Assembly: GCA_023408075.1 (NCBI GenBank)
Contig: JAEYKW010000050.1
Span: forward strand, 16,966-80,965
Length of the DNA stretch: 64,000 nucleotides
Direction: 5' to 3'
DNA from: Bacillota bacterium
GTDB taxonomy: Bacteria > Bacillota > Clostridia > Christensenellales > SZUA-584
The notes under the pieces were generated by a model. The model was given only the letters and a program-made list of their open reading frames with translations, ran no database searches and was not told where the DNA came from. The position numbers were made by a program, and so were the translations under genes. Positions 35,614 to 44,721 of this stretch are shown piece after piece. The first letter of the stretch is position 1, and every line of letters starts with the position of its first letter.

Positions 35614-36957
35614 TCAGCAGGTGGGCAGCGATGCCGCCGCCATGGACTGTCCCACACGCCGGAACGTATCATCCGGCAGCAGCAGCTCCAGCTTTAAATC
35701 GCCGTATTCCTGCGCGAGCACACGCTTTGCCGTCATCAATATCGTTTCTCCGCCCGCTCCGCCCATCACGCGGCCCAGCAGCAATACGCTGTTCATGCCG
35801 TATATGTCATGGTAAAACGCGAGCGTATGCCCAAGGTAACACCCGATGTCCGAGAATATCTGCAGCGCATCAAGGTCCCTCAGCGCCGCGGCATGCTGCA
35901 CCGCTTTGAGCTTCTCGGCGGGCGAGCCATCCGGCAGCGCAAAGCGCGCATATTCCGCGAGCTTGATCACGCCGTCCTGCGAAAAATATGAAACACCGCA
36001 GCCGATATCGCCCGACCATTCGTCGCTCATCGCGTTCGGGTTCATGTCCACGGGCACAAACGCCAGCTCGTTGAGCCAGCCCGTGATGCTGCCCGTTTCA
36101 TCCACATACCCGGCGGCTTCGCTCGTGCCCAGCGCAATGCCGAGCAGCGAGTTGCGGTCGAAATACATTGAGCCCGCGAGAGCGGTCACATCGCCGTCGT
36201 TGCAGACCTGTATCGGCACATCCCCCATCTCTTTCGCGGCGCGCAGATAGATATCGCGCACATGCGCTTCGAATTTGTCCAGAGGCACCGCGCGAAACAG
36301 CGAAGCCACGGCGGTGCGGTTGTCTATGAATATGCCCGCAGACGATACGCCGATGCCGTCCACACGCGGCATGTGCTCAGCCGCGCTTTTCATCGCCGCC
36401 ACGATGCCCTCAAAGTGATAGGCCGGGTCCTCATTCGTCTTGGGGTACCAGACCACCTCTTCCGTGTAAACGGTTTTACCGTCGATCACGGCGGACACCT
36501 TGCGGTCGCTGCCGCCCGCGTCGAAGCCGATGCGGCAGCCGCCCAAATTTCTGCCGATGCTGCGCCTGGTCTTTTTGGCTTGCGGTTTATCCGCATAGTC
36601 TTTGTGGTCCACCTCAAACGGGTGCCGATAGACCCCGCCCATGAAATCCGCGTCGAACTGCCGCTGCCCGCCTTGGGTATAAGCCGCCGCGATATAGCGG
36701 TATATCTGCTTAGGGCCGCAGACGATAAGCCGAAAGCCTCCCTTTTGCCAGAGCAGCGTTTTAGCCATGCGCTCCGCAAAGATGCAGTCTGCCTCGCCCG
36801 TGCCGCGCATTTTAAGCTCCATTGTGGATATGCCGTCGTGCCTTTCCACGGCGATGCATAGCGGTATTGTCGCGTCCTGCTCATAAGCACGCTTGTATGC
36901 GCCGATGGGCGCAAATTGAGGATCGTAAAAAGGCTTGTTTTTAATGTCAACTTTCAT
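35614..36957 (-). CDS. ROK-family sugar kinase with N-terminal extension
   Basis: 447 residues. The first roughly 140 residues do not look like a kinase. The ROK domain starts with the phosphate loop GFDAGGSD near residue 146, and IALGTSEAAGY near 285 is the second glycine motif. The zinc-binding CxCGxxGC motif of many ROK proteins is absent. ROK kinases phosphorylate glucose, N-acetylglucosamine or N-acetylmannosamine. Placed with the GH94 and phosphomutase genes, it is the best candidate to phosphorylate the free GlcNAc released by phosphorolysis. It lies 11 nt after the mutase gene. Confidence 0.8.
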   Translation of the reverse strand: MKVDIKNKPFYDPQFAPIGAYKRAYEQDATIPLCIAVERHDGISTMELKMRGTGEADCIFAERMAKTLLWQKGGFRLIVCGPKQIYRYIAAAYTQGGQRQFDADFMGGVYRHPFEVDHKDYADKPQAKKTRRSIGRNLGGCRIGFDAGGSDRKVSAVIDGKTVYTEEVVWYPKTNEDPAYHFEGIVAAMKSAAEHMPRVDGIGVSSAGIFIDNRTAVASLFRAVPLDKFEAHVRDIYLRAAKEMGDVPIQVCNDGDVTALAGSMYFDRNSLLGIALGTSEAAGYVDETGSITGWLNELAFVPVDMNPNAMSDEWSGDIGCGVSYFSQDGVIKLAEYARFALPDGSPAEKLKAVQHAAALRDLDALQIFSDIGCYLGHTLAFYHDIYGMNSVLLLGRVMGGAGGETILMTAKRVLAQEYGDLKLELLLPDDTFRRVGQSMAAASLPTC

Positions 36958-36968
36958 AGCCGTCTCCG

Positions 36969-38381
36969 TTACAGTTCCAAGTAGTCACGCCAGATGCGTA
37001 CACAGTCTTCCGCGCCCGCCTCGTCCGCCATTTCGGCGCAGGTGCGCAGCAGCGGCTCGGTGCCCGAGAAGCGGCAGATGACCCAGCCGCCGTTTTTGAA
37101 GTACACCTTGCATCCGTCCATATATGAGACATGATCGATATCAAACGGGAATTCGGGCAGCGCCCTTTTTTCAAACAGCAGGGCTTTGAGCTCCTGCTTG
37201 CGCTGCTGCGTCATTATAAAATCGGCATCCGCCATATGCACCTCGCCGAAACGGTCGGTCACCTCGCGGTAAATCGCCGAAAGCTTTTTGCCCGTTTTGG
37301 CCTCCATCTCCACGAGCAGCGTCGCGGCGTAAATGCCGTCCTTGCCCGGGATATGGCCGCGCACCGTCAGCCCGCCTGAGGATTCACCGCCAATCAGCGC
37401 ATCCGCCTGCTCCATCTGTGCGGAAATATGCTTAAACCCGACGGGCACCTCATAGCACGTTTCGCCGAAGCCCTGCGCCACGCGGTCGAGCAGATGCGTG
37501 GTGGAATTGTTGCGCACCACCGCGCCCTTCCAGCCTCGGTAGGCAAGCAGATAGTAATACAGCAGCACAAGAATCTTGTTCGGATGCAGGAATGTGCCGG
37601 TGTCATCGATGATCCCGATGCGGTCGGCATCGCCGTCCGTCGCGATACCGAGATCGCAGCCCGATTCCACAACAAAGTTTGAGAGCGCGCCGAGCGTCTG
37701 CAGCGTGGGCGAGGGCAGCCTGCCGCCGAACAGCGTATCATGCCGCTCGTGGATCACTTCCACCTCACACCGCGCGGTCAGCAGTATCGTTTGCAGGCTC
37801 GTCCGGCTCACCCCGTACATCGGGTCGAGTGCGATTTTCAAGTGCTTGTTCTTAATCGATTCCAAATCGACGAGCGCGAGTATGCTGTCGATGTATTTGT
37901 TGAACGGATTCACGAGCTTGGCAATGCCTGTTTCGAGCGCCTTTGCGTACGGCACCACGACAATCTCGCTGCCCTCGAGCGCCGCGATATGCTTTTCGAT
38001 CTCGTCCGTCACGAGTTCCGTCGCGTCGCGCCCGCCCTCGGTAAACACCTTGATGCCGTTATAGAGCGCGGGGTTGTGGCTCGCCGTCACGGCCATGCCG
38101 TACGGGAGCTTGCCGTCGCGCACGGTATACATGATCAGCGGTGTCGGCGCCTCGCGGTCGAGCAGCATGCAGGGCACGCCTGCTCCCGCGCAGACCTCGG
38201 CCACCCATTGCGCCGCTTCCCGGCTTAAAAACCGTCGGTCGTACCCGACGCAGATGCCGCGCTGCGCCACGCCCTGCTCTGCCATCATCGCGCAGACCGC
38301 CGCGGTAAGCAGCTGCACATTGCTCTTTGTAAAATCCTCTCCGATAATGGCGCGCCATCCGCCGGTCCCGAATTTAATCAT
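36969..38381 (-). CDS. alpha-D-phosphohexomutase (phosphoglucomutase/phosphoacetylglucosamine-mutase-like)
   Basis: About 470 residues. The catalytic serine is in VTASHNPALYNG, the metal loop is DGDADR, the sugar-binding loop is GGESSGG, and the phosphate loop is RFSGTEP. Members interconvert hexose 1- and 6-phosphates. Between a GH94 phosphorylase gene and a ROK kinase gene it would turn the released sugar 1-phosphate into the 6-phosphate. MIKFGTGGW is the usual N-terminus, so ATG 38381 is used; it overlaps the GH94 gene by 8 nt. An ATG at 38390 is possible. Confidence 0.88.
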   Translation of the reverse strand: MIKFGTGGWRAIIGEDFTKSNVQLLTAAVCAMMAEQGVAQRGICVGYDRRFLSREAAQWVAEVCAGAGVPCMLLDREAPTPLIMYTVRDGKLPYGMAVTASHNPALYNGIKVFTEGGRDATELVTDEIEKHIAALEGSEIVVVPYAKALETGIAKLVNPFNKYIDSILALVDLESIKNKHLKIALDPMYGVSRTSLQTILLTARCEVEVIHERHDTLFGGRLPSPTLQTLGALSNFVVESGCDLGIATDGDADRIGIIDDTGTFLHPNKILVLLYYYLLAYRGWKGAVVRNNSTTHLLDRVAQGFGETCYEVPVGFKHISAQMEQADALIGGESSGGLTVRGHIPGKDGIYAATLLVEMEAKTGKKLSAIYREVTDRFGEVHMADADFIMTQQRKQELKALLFEKRALPEFPFDIDHVSYMDGCKVYFKNGGWVICRFSGTEPLLRTCAEMADEAGAEDCVRIWRDYLEL

Positions 38382-40788
38382 TGGCTTCATCCCCCATTTG
38401 CACCTCCACATGGCATACGCTGCCCTGCGGCAGCACCGGCAGCTTTTTCACGGCTTTGCCGTCAGCGGTGATGCGCTTCACGCCGCGCTGGACGCCGGAC
38501 GTATTATCCACCGTAATATGATATGTCGCACCGCGCCATTCGCGGCTGATTTGGAAGCTCTTCCAGTCGGACGGCACGCACGGGTCCACAGTAAGTCCGT
38601 CAAAATCCGGCTTGACGCCGAGTATATACTGCGTGGACGCGAAATACGCCCAGCCCGCAGTCCCGGTCATAAACGGATGCCGCGCGCGGCCGCGCGCCGT
38701 GTGCGCCGCGCCCATCACAAACTGGCAGTACGAATACGGCTCCGCCTGCCGGATTTCGATCATGTCGTTTTGATGATACGGGCACAGCGCGTCGTAAAAA
38801 CGCATCGCGTCCGCGCCGTTGCCGAGCAGGCACTGCGCCGCCCAGCCCCACGGATTCGGGTGCGAGAATATCGCGCCGTTTTCCTTCACGCCCGGATAAA
38901 CGCGCGTCACAAACCCGATGCCGTCGTCCGGCTTGGTATACGGGGGCGCGTTGAGCATGAGCCCGTATTTTGTAAGCAGGTATTCCTCCACCGCTTTCAT
39001 GGCTTTTTGTCCGTGCTGTTTGGACGCGACACCCGAGAGCACGGCCCATGTATTGCTTTCCAGATGGACCTTGCCCTCGGTATCGGACTGCGTGCCGATT
39101 TTGCGGCCATCCGCCGTGATGCCGCGGATGTACCACTCCCCGTCCCAAAGCACATCCTCGCAAATCTGCTTCACACGGGCCGCCATGCCTTCGTAATATG
39201 CCGCGTCCTCAACGCGTCCGAGAAACTTTGCCAGCGACACAAACTGTATGAGCGCCCAATGGTGGAGGAAGCTGACCATCGCGCTCTCGCCGCCGCCCAG
39301 ATTTAAACAATCGTTCCAGTCGGCGCGCAATCCTTTGCATATGCCATGTGCGCCCACCTGTTCTGCGGAAAAATCGAGTATGCGGCACATGTGCTCGTAC
39401 ACACTGCCTTCCCCGCCGTCCGCGTATGTCACGGTCTCATCAACGAGGCCGGTCTCTCCCGTTTCTTTGATATAATTCACAATCGCGCCGATCAGCCAGA
39501 GCGCGTCGTCAGCGCACGCGTCCTTAATGCCGTGAACGATGGATGCTTTGTCCGGCACCGGCACCACCGTGGGCGATTTGAAGCTCTGCTGTTGTTGATC
39601 CGGCTCGAACCAGACGGGCTCAAACAGATGCAGCCCGTACCCGGCTGTGGTCAGCGCGCGCAGCAGCTCTACAATGCGCTGTCGGCACTTTTTCGGGTTG
39701 GAATGCGGAATGCACATCGCGTCCTGCGCCGTATCGCGGTACCCGAGGCCGGTGCGCCCGCCCACTTCGATAAACGACGAAAAACGCGAGAACATCACGT
39801 TGATCTCGCTTTGGTACAGTGTCCACTGGTTTGTCAGCGTATTGAGCCCCTCGTCGGGCGTTTTCACCTGCAGCTTGGCGCACTTTTCATCCCAGAAGGC
39901 GCGCAGCTTCGCAAACTGTGCGTCCGCCGCCTGCCCGCTGCCGTACTTTTGGCGCATGGTTTTGCCAGCTTCAATGCCGCCTTCGCCGAGCAGATAGATG
40001 AGCCGTACTTCCTCGCCCGGCGCGAGGGTCAGCTTTTTCTGCAGACAGCCGCAATGGTTGCCTCCCTTTTCAAAGCTGCCGCCGCAGGCACCGCGCTCCA
40101 CGGTGAGCGGGTTCTTCTCGGTGCGGTACGGGCCGATAAAGCTGTCGCGCAGGCAGTCGAAGCCATCTGCCTCGAAATTGGACGTGAAAAACTGATAGCC
40201 GTTTTCTTCGTAGTAAAGATCGTGCTCAATCACGCCGTCCTCACAGCGCGAGCCCGCCGCATACAGGCTCATCTGGAAATTGCGGTTATCCATATCGATA
40301 TGATGAAAAGAAAATTCAAGGTATGAGTAAACGCTCAGCTGTCGCGGCGCACCGCCCGTGTTTTTGATGCGTACATCCCAAATTTCCACCGGGTCGTCGG
40401 GTGCCACGAAAAGTGTTTGCTCGGCATGAATGCCGCTGTAATCACAAATATATCTGGAGTAGGAGAAGCCGTGGCGGCATGAATAGCTTGCTTGATCGAG
40501 CGGTTTGCCCACCGGCTGCCACGAGACGCTCCAATAATCCTTGGTGTCGTCGTCGCGCAGATAGATGTAATGCCCGGGACCGTCCATAGGCACGCCGTTG
40601 GGACGAAAGCGCGTGATCCGGTGATACTCGGGCGAGCCGTAGAAAAGGTAGCCGCCCGCCGTATGGTTCAGCACGCCGCACATATCTTTAATGCCGATAT
40701 AATTCGTCCATGAAACAGGCAGGTCGACCCGGTCTATGACATACTCACGGTTTTCTTCATCGAAATAACCAAAACGCATGTGTTGCAC
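38374..40788 (-). CDS. GH94 phosphorylase, likely N,N'-diacetylchitobiose phosphorylase
   Basis: 804 residues of GH94: N-terminal beta-sandwich, (alpha/alpha)6 barrel and a C-terminal domain. The general acid lies in RADWNDCLNL (D490/D493). The length and segments such as IEVGGRTGLGYRDTAQD, AMVSFLHHWALIQFVSL and GIGFVTRVYPGVKENG are closer, from memory, to the Vibrio chitobiose phosphorylase than to cellobiose phosphorylase. The reaction would give GlcNAc-1-phosphate plus GlcNAc from the disaccharide. A cellodextrin-type specificity remains possible. The ATG at 40788 follows AAGGAG. It is the first gene of the GH94-mutase-kinase operon. No signal peptide, so it is cytoplasmic. Confidence 0.85.
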   Translation of the reverse strand: MQHMRFGYFDEENREYVIDRVDLPVSWTNYIGIKDMCGVLNHTAGGYLFYGSPEYHRITRFRPNGVPMDGPGHYIYLRDDDTKDYWSVSWQPVGKPLDQASYSCRHGFSYSRYICDYSGIHAEQTLFVAPDDPVEIWDVRIKNTGGAPRQLSVYSYLEFSFHHIDMDNRNFQMSLYAAGSRCEDGVIEHDLYYEENGYQFFTSNFEADGFDCLRDSFIGPYRTEKNPLTVERGACGGSFEKGGNHCGCLQKKLTLAPGEEVRLIYLLGEGGIEAGKTMRQKYGSGQAADAQFAKLRAFWDEKCAKLQVKTPDEGLNTLTNQWTLYQSEINVMFSRFSSFIEVGGRTGLGYRDTAQDAMCIPHSNPKKCRQRIVELLRALTTAGYGLHLFEPVWFEPDQQQQSFKSPTVVPVPDKASIVHGIKDACADDALWLIGAIVNYIKETGETGLVDETVTYADGGEGSVYEHMCRILDFSAEQVGAHGICKGLRADWNDCLNLGGGESAMVSFLHHWALIQFVSLAKFLGRVEDAAYYEGMAARVKQICEDVLWDGEWYIRGITADGRKIGTQSDTEGKVHLESNTWAVLSGVASKQHGQKAMKAVEEYLLTKYGLMLNAPPYTKPDDGIGFVTRVYPGVKENGAIFSHPNPWGWAAQCLLGNGADAMRFYDALCPYHQNDMIEIRQAEPYSYCQFVMGAAHTARGRARHPFMTGTAGWAYFASTQYILGVKPDFDGLTVDPCVPSDWKSFQISREWRGATYHITVDNTSGVQRGVKRITADGKAVKKLPVLPQGSVCHVEVQMGDEAND

Positions 40789-40810
40789 TCCTTATTTTTA
40801 TGTCACCTTG

Positions 40811-40863
40811 ATTATAAGACATAAGGAGTGAAAGCATAATGGACAGGAATGTACATTCTTGTC
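40811..40863 (-). promoter_or_regulatory. GH94 operon promoter with 22-bp palindrome
   Basis: TATAAT on the minus strand at 40811-40816 with no good -35. A 22-bp near-perfect palindrome at 40842-40863 (centre GAATGTACATTC, arms GACA.../...TGTC, one imperfect pair) is centred about 47 bp upstream of the expected start. Confidence 0.55.
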
Positions 40864-41009
40864 TGTGGTTGCGTATATTGCGATAACAGAGCATGAGCCA
40901 AAAAGCTCCTCTTTATGTGAAGAAATCTTTAACAAAAGCAGGCTTTAAGAGTTTTTAATGCGGTTTTACCTGGCTATTTTATTGCTGCGGTCAGTGCGTC
41001 ATCTCTGCC

Positions 41010-43247
41010 TCAGTTGCCGGATGGTGTAACGGTTTGAGCCTTTTTTGAAATTGACGCGGGGATATGATCCTTATCTTTATCTTTAGGGTCAATTTCTTCC
41101 TTTACATTTTTAACTTTCTGACTTTCCTCATGCTTAAATGTATGTGCTGTTTCAAACATCCGGTACATCCAGCTATCTTGCATCCGCTTCATTTCATTAC
41201 ACAAAATCGTCAGCGAAGTATTATCACCATACTCGTTTTTGAGCCAATGCTTCATATCTTCATAATCCCACTTCAATGTAAATGCAAATATATCCTTATG
41301 ATTTTTATCTTGCTTACCGTTTTTATGTTCACTTTCAACATTTGTCATGCTGTCCTCGGCATCTCTTTCAATCCTGTTGACCTCATTTCCAATATGTTCT
41401 CTAGAAGGGGTCGAACTGTTTAAGATTTCAGCTTCAATATCATCCAATAGCTTATTTAATTTCTCGTTGTTAATGTTTGCTTTTTCCTTTAATCTGTCTA
41501 AAGAATGCTGAATGGTCTCAAACTCCCATTCAAATTGTTTCTTTATTTTTTTCTGCTTTTTGGTGCTTTTAACTTGCTCATTGACTTTCTTGTTCTCATC
41601 AACTAGATCGGAAGGCGAAATATTTAATACTGTCTCAGCAATTATGTCAAAGAAATCAAGCAAAAAGCCCGCATTCAAGTAATTCTTTTCTTCTAACAAC
41701 TTTTTTATATGTGTTCTATAATCAAGATATATATCTTTTGCCTTTGCAAAAATTGAGAGTTCAAGCAAAGAGAAATAAATCTGATATTTTCTTTCTATAC
41801 TGAGTACAAAATCTTCTTTCACCGTTTTTTCTGGAATATTTATTTTTTCGTTCTGCTCTTCAATATAATTATCAGCTTTGTTGATTAACTTAATAAACTC
41901 TGAACGTTCGTTTTTAATTGCATAATCCTTTTCGAGGTAATCTTCGTCACAAATAACGATATCATAAAAGCACTTAACCAAAGCCATCACACAATTCAAC
42001 TTGATTCTCTTGTTTTGGGAATTCATGGCTTCATACAATTGACTGACGGCCTTTTCCTGACAGCTCACCAAATAGTCATAGCTGATATGTCCCATTTTTT
42101 TGTCGTCGTTGCTTTGTTTCTTTTCGTACTCGTCGCGTGCCTTCATATTCTGGCACATGGCTTCTAAATATTTACGTTCATATGTCCAGTCACATTTTTG
42201 GGTAGAAATATGACGTTTGCAAATTGAGCCATCTGCGCTCTCGCATTCTTTAATTTCATTCAAGTGATTAAGGCAAGCATTATAATCTTTTGAATGCAAA
42301 TAATCCCTTGCGATATCAAGACAATTCTGATTGAATTTTTTATAAAGCTTTGAAGTATGGCTGTTCGCTGTGAGTGAAAAACCATGCAGATCAGGAAAAA
42401 TCGTCTTGACGTCCAAGCCAAAGTAGGTTTTCAGCTCTCGTCTGATATCTGCCTTATCATTTTTGTGGATGGGTACAATTTCAAAATAACTGTCTTCGAC
42501 CTCAGGAAGCCCGAAAATGAATATGCTGCTCTGATTGTTCACCCTGCCGTTTGTTTTTCTGGGTTTCCAGTACCAAAAGTGTTCGTCAGAGACTCTTTCT
42601 TCACACCTATATGTGAGAATATCTTCGACACTTGTCTTTTCTCTCTCTTTTAGCGTCATGACATCAAGAAACTTTTCCCGGTTTTGCTCGGAATTAAGAT
42701 TAATTATATAGAGAGCGCCATGTGCTTCCTCATCACCCTCAATCGAATTCTTTTCGTAGTTTTCCTCTCGTTTGCGGTCATTCGCAGCTTTTTCATCCTT
42801 CGCTTTCTGATCGCCCGTGTTCACACTCTTGTCGTCGCTTGATTTCGGGCTTGTTGCAAACCACAGAGAGACGAGCAGATTCAAACTAAAATCGGTCAAA
42901 CATGTTGCGCCGCCCAGATGCTGCACTTGCGCAAGCAGCTCAAGCTCGCTCATTTGAGCCAAATCTTCATTGTTAATGCCCTTGTAATGGCCGGTTTTTA
43001 TTTCGTCGAGTAATACCTTATGGTAATTGATAAAATCGAGCTGGCTTCTTTCGTTGTTGTTTCTGAAACGCCTTGCCGCTGCCGACTCCAAAGCATAATT
43101 GATATTCGGCAGTCCCCGAAAAACAAGAAACTTCTCTTTGTCTTTTTGAAATATCTTGTAAACCTCGTTAATGATCTTTAACGTTTTTAATTGCTCTTGG
43201 GGGGAATCTGAAGAATTGCTTTGAGCTTTATTTTCGTTCTCAGGCAT
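41010..43247 (-). CDS. FRG-domain protein with long helical C-terminus
   Basis: About 745 residues, AT-richer than its neighbours and very rich in Lys, Glu and Asn. An FRG domain fills the N-terminal third: the eponymous FRG is at residues 43-45, followed by ALESAAARR. The second conserved block, ELLAQVQHLGGATCLTDFSLNLLVSLWFA, is at 101-131. The remaining 500 residues look all-helical, with coiled-coil and TPR-like stretches and Cys pairs near 330-370. FRG domains have no established biochemical role and are often found in genomic islands. The ATG at 43247 follows GAGAGGCGG; an ATG at 43289 is weaker. It has no operon partner. Confidence 0.75.
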   Translation of the reverse strand: MPENENKAQSNSSDSPQEQLKTLKIINEVYKIFQKDKEKFLVFRGLPNINYALESAAARRFRNNNERSQLDFINYHKVLLDEIKTGHYKGINNEDLAQMSELELLAQVQHLGGATCLTDFSLNLLVSLWFATSPKSSDDKSVNTGDQKAKDEKAANDRKREENYEKNSIEGDEEAHGALYIINLNSEQNREKFLDVMTLKEREKTSVEDILTYRCEERVSDEHFWYWKPRKTNGRVNNQSSIFIFGLPEVEDSYFEIVPIHKNDKADIRRELKTYFGLDVKTIFPDLHGFSLTANSHTSKLYKKFNQNCLDIARDYLHSKDYNACLNHLNEIKECESADGSICKRHISTQKCDWTYERKYLEAMCQNMKARDEYEKKQSNDDKKMGHISYDYLVSCQEKAVSQLYEAMNSQNKRIKLNCVMALVKCFYDIVICDEDYLEKDYAIKNERSEFIKLINKADNYIEEQNEKINIPEKTVKEDFVLSIERKYQIYFSLLELSIFAKAKDIYLDYRTHIKKLLEEKNYLNAGFLLDFFDIIAETVLNISPSDLVDENKKVNEQVKSTKKQKKIKKQFEWEFETIQHSLDRLKEKANINNEKLNKLLDDIEAEILNSSTPSREHIGNEVNRIERDAEDSMTNVESEHKNGKQDKNHKDIFAFTLKWDYEDMKHWLKNEYGDNTSLTILCNEMKRMQDSWMYRMFETAHTFKHEESQKVKNVKEEIDPKDKDKDHIPASISKKAQTVTPSGN

Positions 43248-43424
43248 AATAAGCCGCCTCTCGATGTTGCACAATGAAAAGTCAGACATGTTGTTACAAA
43301 ACCCTGCTGTCCCTCATGTTTTCGGCAACGGTAATTATTAGCAACATTATACAATGGCATTCTATTTAATTCAATAATTTAGCATAATAATTATGTTTAT
43401 TACAGAATGCATTTTTTCACTTTG

Positions 43425-43460
43425 CAAAAAATCCCCCGAAAGCATATTCCTTCGGGGGAT
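43425..43460 (-). terminator. terminator of the T-box/ECF/ior/paaK operon
   Basis: ATCCCCCGAA/TTCGGGGGAT, a 10-bp stem, followed on the minus strand by TTTTTTG. Confidence 0.9.
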
Positions 43461-43488
43461 CGCCATCCGTCTTAATATTCAAACTGCT

Positions 43489-44721
43489 CTAATACCGATT
43501 GTCAAATATCCGCTTCGTCTTCTTTTCGCTGCGCGGCAGCTCGCCGATATCCACAGGCACGGCAATCACCGTGATGCCGATTTTGTTTTTAAACACATGC
43601 TGTATTTCAGCCGTCGCTTCCTTTTTTGTGAAGCCTTGATTGAGCTCCACAAACAGGCGGCATTCGTCGCGCCCGTTCATATGATCGATCATGAACTGGT
43701 ACTCGCTCGAGCAGCACGCGATGCTCTGCAGCGCCTCCTCAATCTGGCTCGGGAATATGTTGACACCCTTCACCTTTACCATGTCGTCGGTCCGGCCGAT
43801 CAGCGTATCAATGCGCGGGAACGCTGAACCGCAGGCGCATTCGCCCGGTATGATGCGCGTTAAATCGTGCGTGCGGTAACGAATCAGCGGCGCGCCCTGC
43901 TTTTTGAGCGTGGTAATCACGAGCTCGCCGATTTCGCCGTCCGGCAGCACCGCGCCGGTGACGGGGTCCACGATCTCACAGTAGATGTAATCGTCCCAGT
44001 AGTGCATGCCGCACTCATGGTCGCAGCTGATGCCGATGCCGGGGCCGTAGACCTCGGTCAGCCCGTAGATGTCATAAAGGCTCACACCGAGCTCGCTCGC
44101 GATGCGCTTGCGCATCTTCTCGCCCCAGCGCTCCGAGCCGATCACGCCTTTTTTAAGATAGATTTTGTCGCCGATGCCGCGCTTGGCGATCTCCTCCGCG
44201 AGCAGCAGCGCATATGAAGACGTCGCGCAGAGCACGGTGGATTTTAAGTCCATCATCATCTGCAGCTGTTTGTCCGTGTTGCCGGGGCCCATCGGAATTA
44301 CCATCGCGCCGAGCCGTTCTGCGCCGTTCTGAAAGCCGATGCCCGCCGTCCATAGCCCGTAGCCGGGCGTCACATGCACGCGGTCGAGCGGCGTTAATCC
44401 CGCCATGCGGTAGCACCGTTCAAACATGATGGCCCAATCCTCCACGTCCTGACGCGTGTACGGGATAATCACGGGTGTGCCCGTGGTGCCGGACGACGAA
44501 TGGATGCGGATAACCTCCTCATCGGGCACGGACTGCAGCCCCAAAGGGTATGCATCGCGTAAATCGCCCTTCCATGTGAAGGGCAGCTTTTCAAAATCCG
44601 CCTGAGACTGGATCGCGTCCACGTCAATGCCTTCCAGCTTTTTTTGATAGAAGCACGGAACCAACTGGAGTTTCTTGAGCATTGTTTTGATCAAGTCAAA
44701 CTGCTCTTGAGTCATCTTCAT
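43489..44721 (-). CDS. paaK: phenylacetate-CoA ligase family protein
   Basis: 410 residues of adenylate-forming enzyme. The ATP loop is SSSGTTGTPVIIPYT near residue 90, DIYGLTEVYGPG near 230 and a C-terminal PaaK subdomain with DMVKVKGVNIFPSQIE follow. It activates aryl acetates (phenylacetate, indoleacetate) to CoA thioesters using ATP. Coupling to iorB by a 4-nt overlap suggests that aryl-acetyl-CoA is exchanged with the indolepyruvate oxidoreductase. Last gene of the operon. Confidence 0.92.
   Translation of the reverse strand: MKMTQEQFDLIKTMLKKLQLVPCFYQKKLEGIDVDAIQSQADFEKLPFTWKGDLRDAYPLGLQSVPDEEVIRIHSSSGTTGTPVIIPYTRQDVEDWAIMFERCYRMAGLTPLDRVHVTPGYGLWTAGIGFQNGAERLGAMVIPMGPGNTDKQLQMMMDLKSTVLCATSSYALLLAEEIAKRGIGDKIYLKKGVIGSERWGEKMRKRIASELGVSLYDIYGLTEVYGPGIGISCDHECGMHYWDDYIYCEIVDPVTGAVLPDGEIGELVITTLKKQGAPLIRYRTHDLTRIIPGECACGSAFPRIDTLIGRTDDMVKVKGVNIFPSQIEEALQSIACCSSEYQFMIDHMNGRDECRLFVELNQGFTKKEATAEIQHVFKNKIGITVIAVPVDIGELPRSEKKTKRIFDNRY

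Noticed and set aside
38074..39306. 410-codon plus-strand frame
   Set aside because: Antisense to the phosphohexomutase and GH94 genes; composition reflects the opposite strand's codon bias.
38374..40788. Cellobiose phosphorylase as the primary name for the GH94 gene
   Set aside because: Length, several conserved stretches and the nagA/nagB neighbourhood fit chitobiose phosphorylase better; kept only as an alternative.
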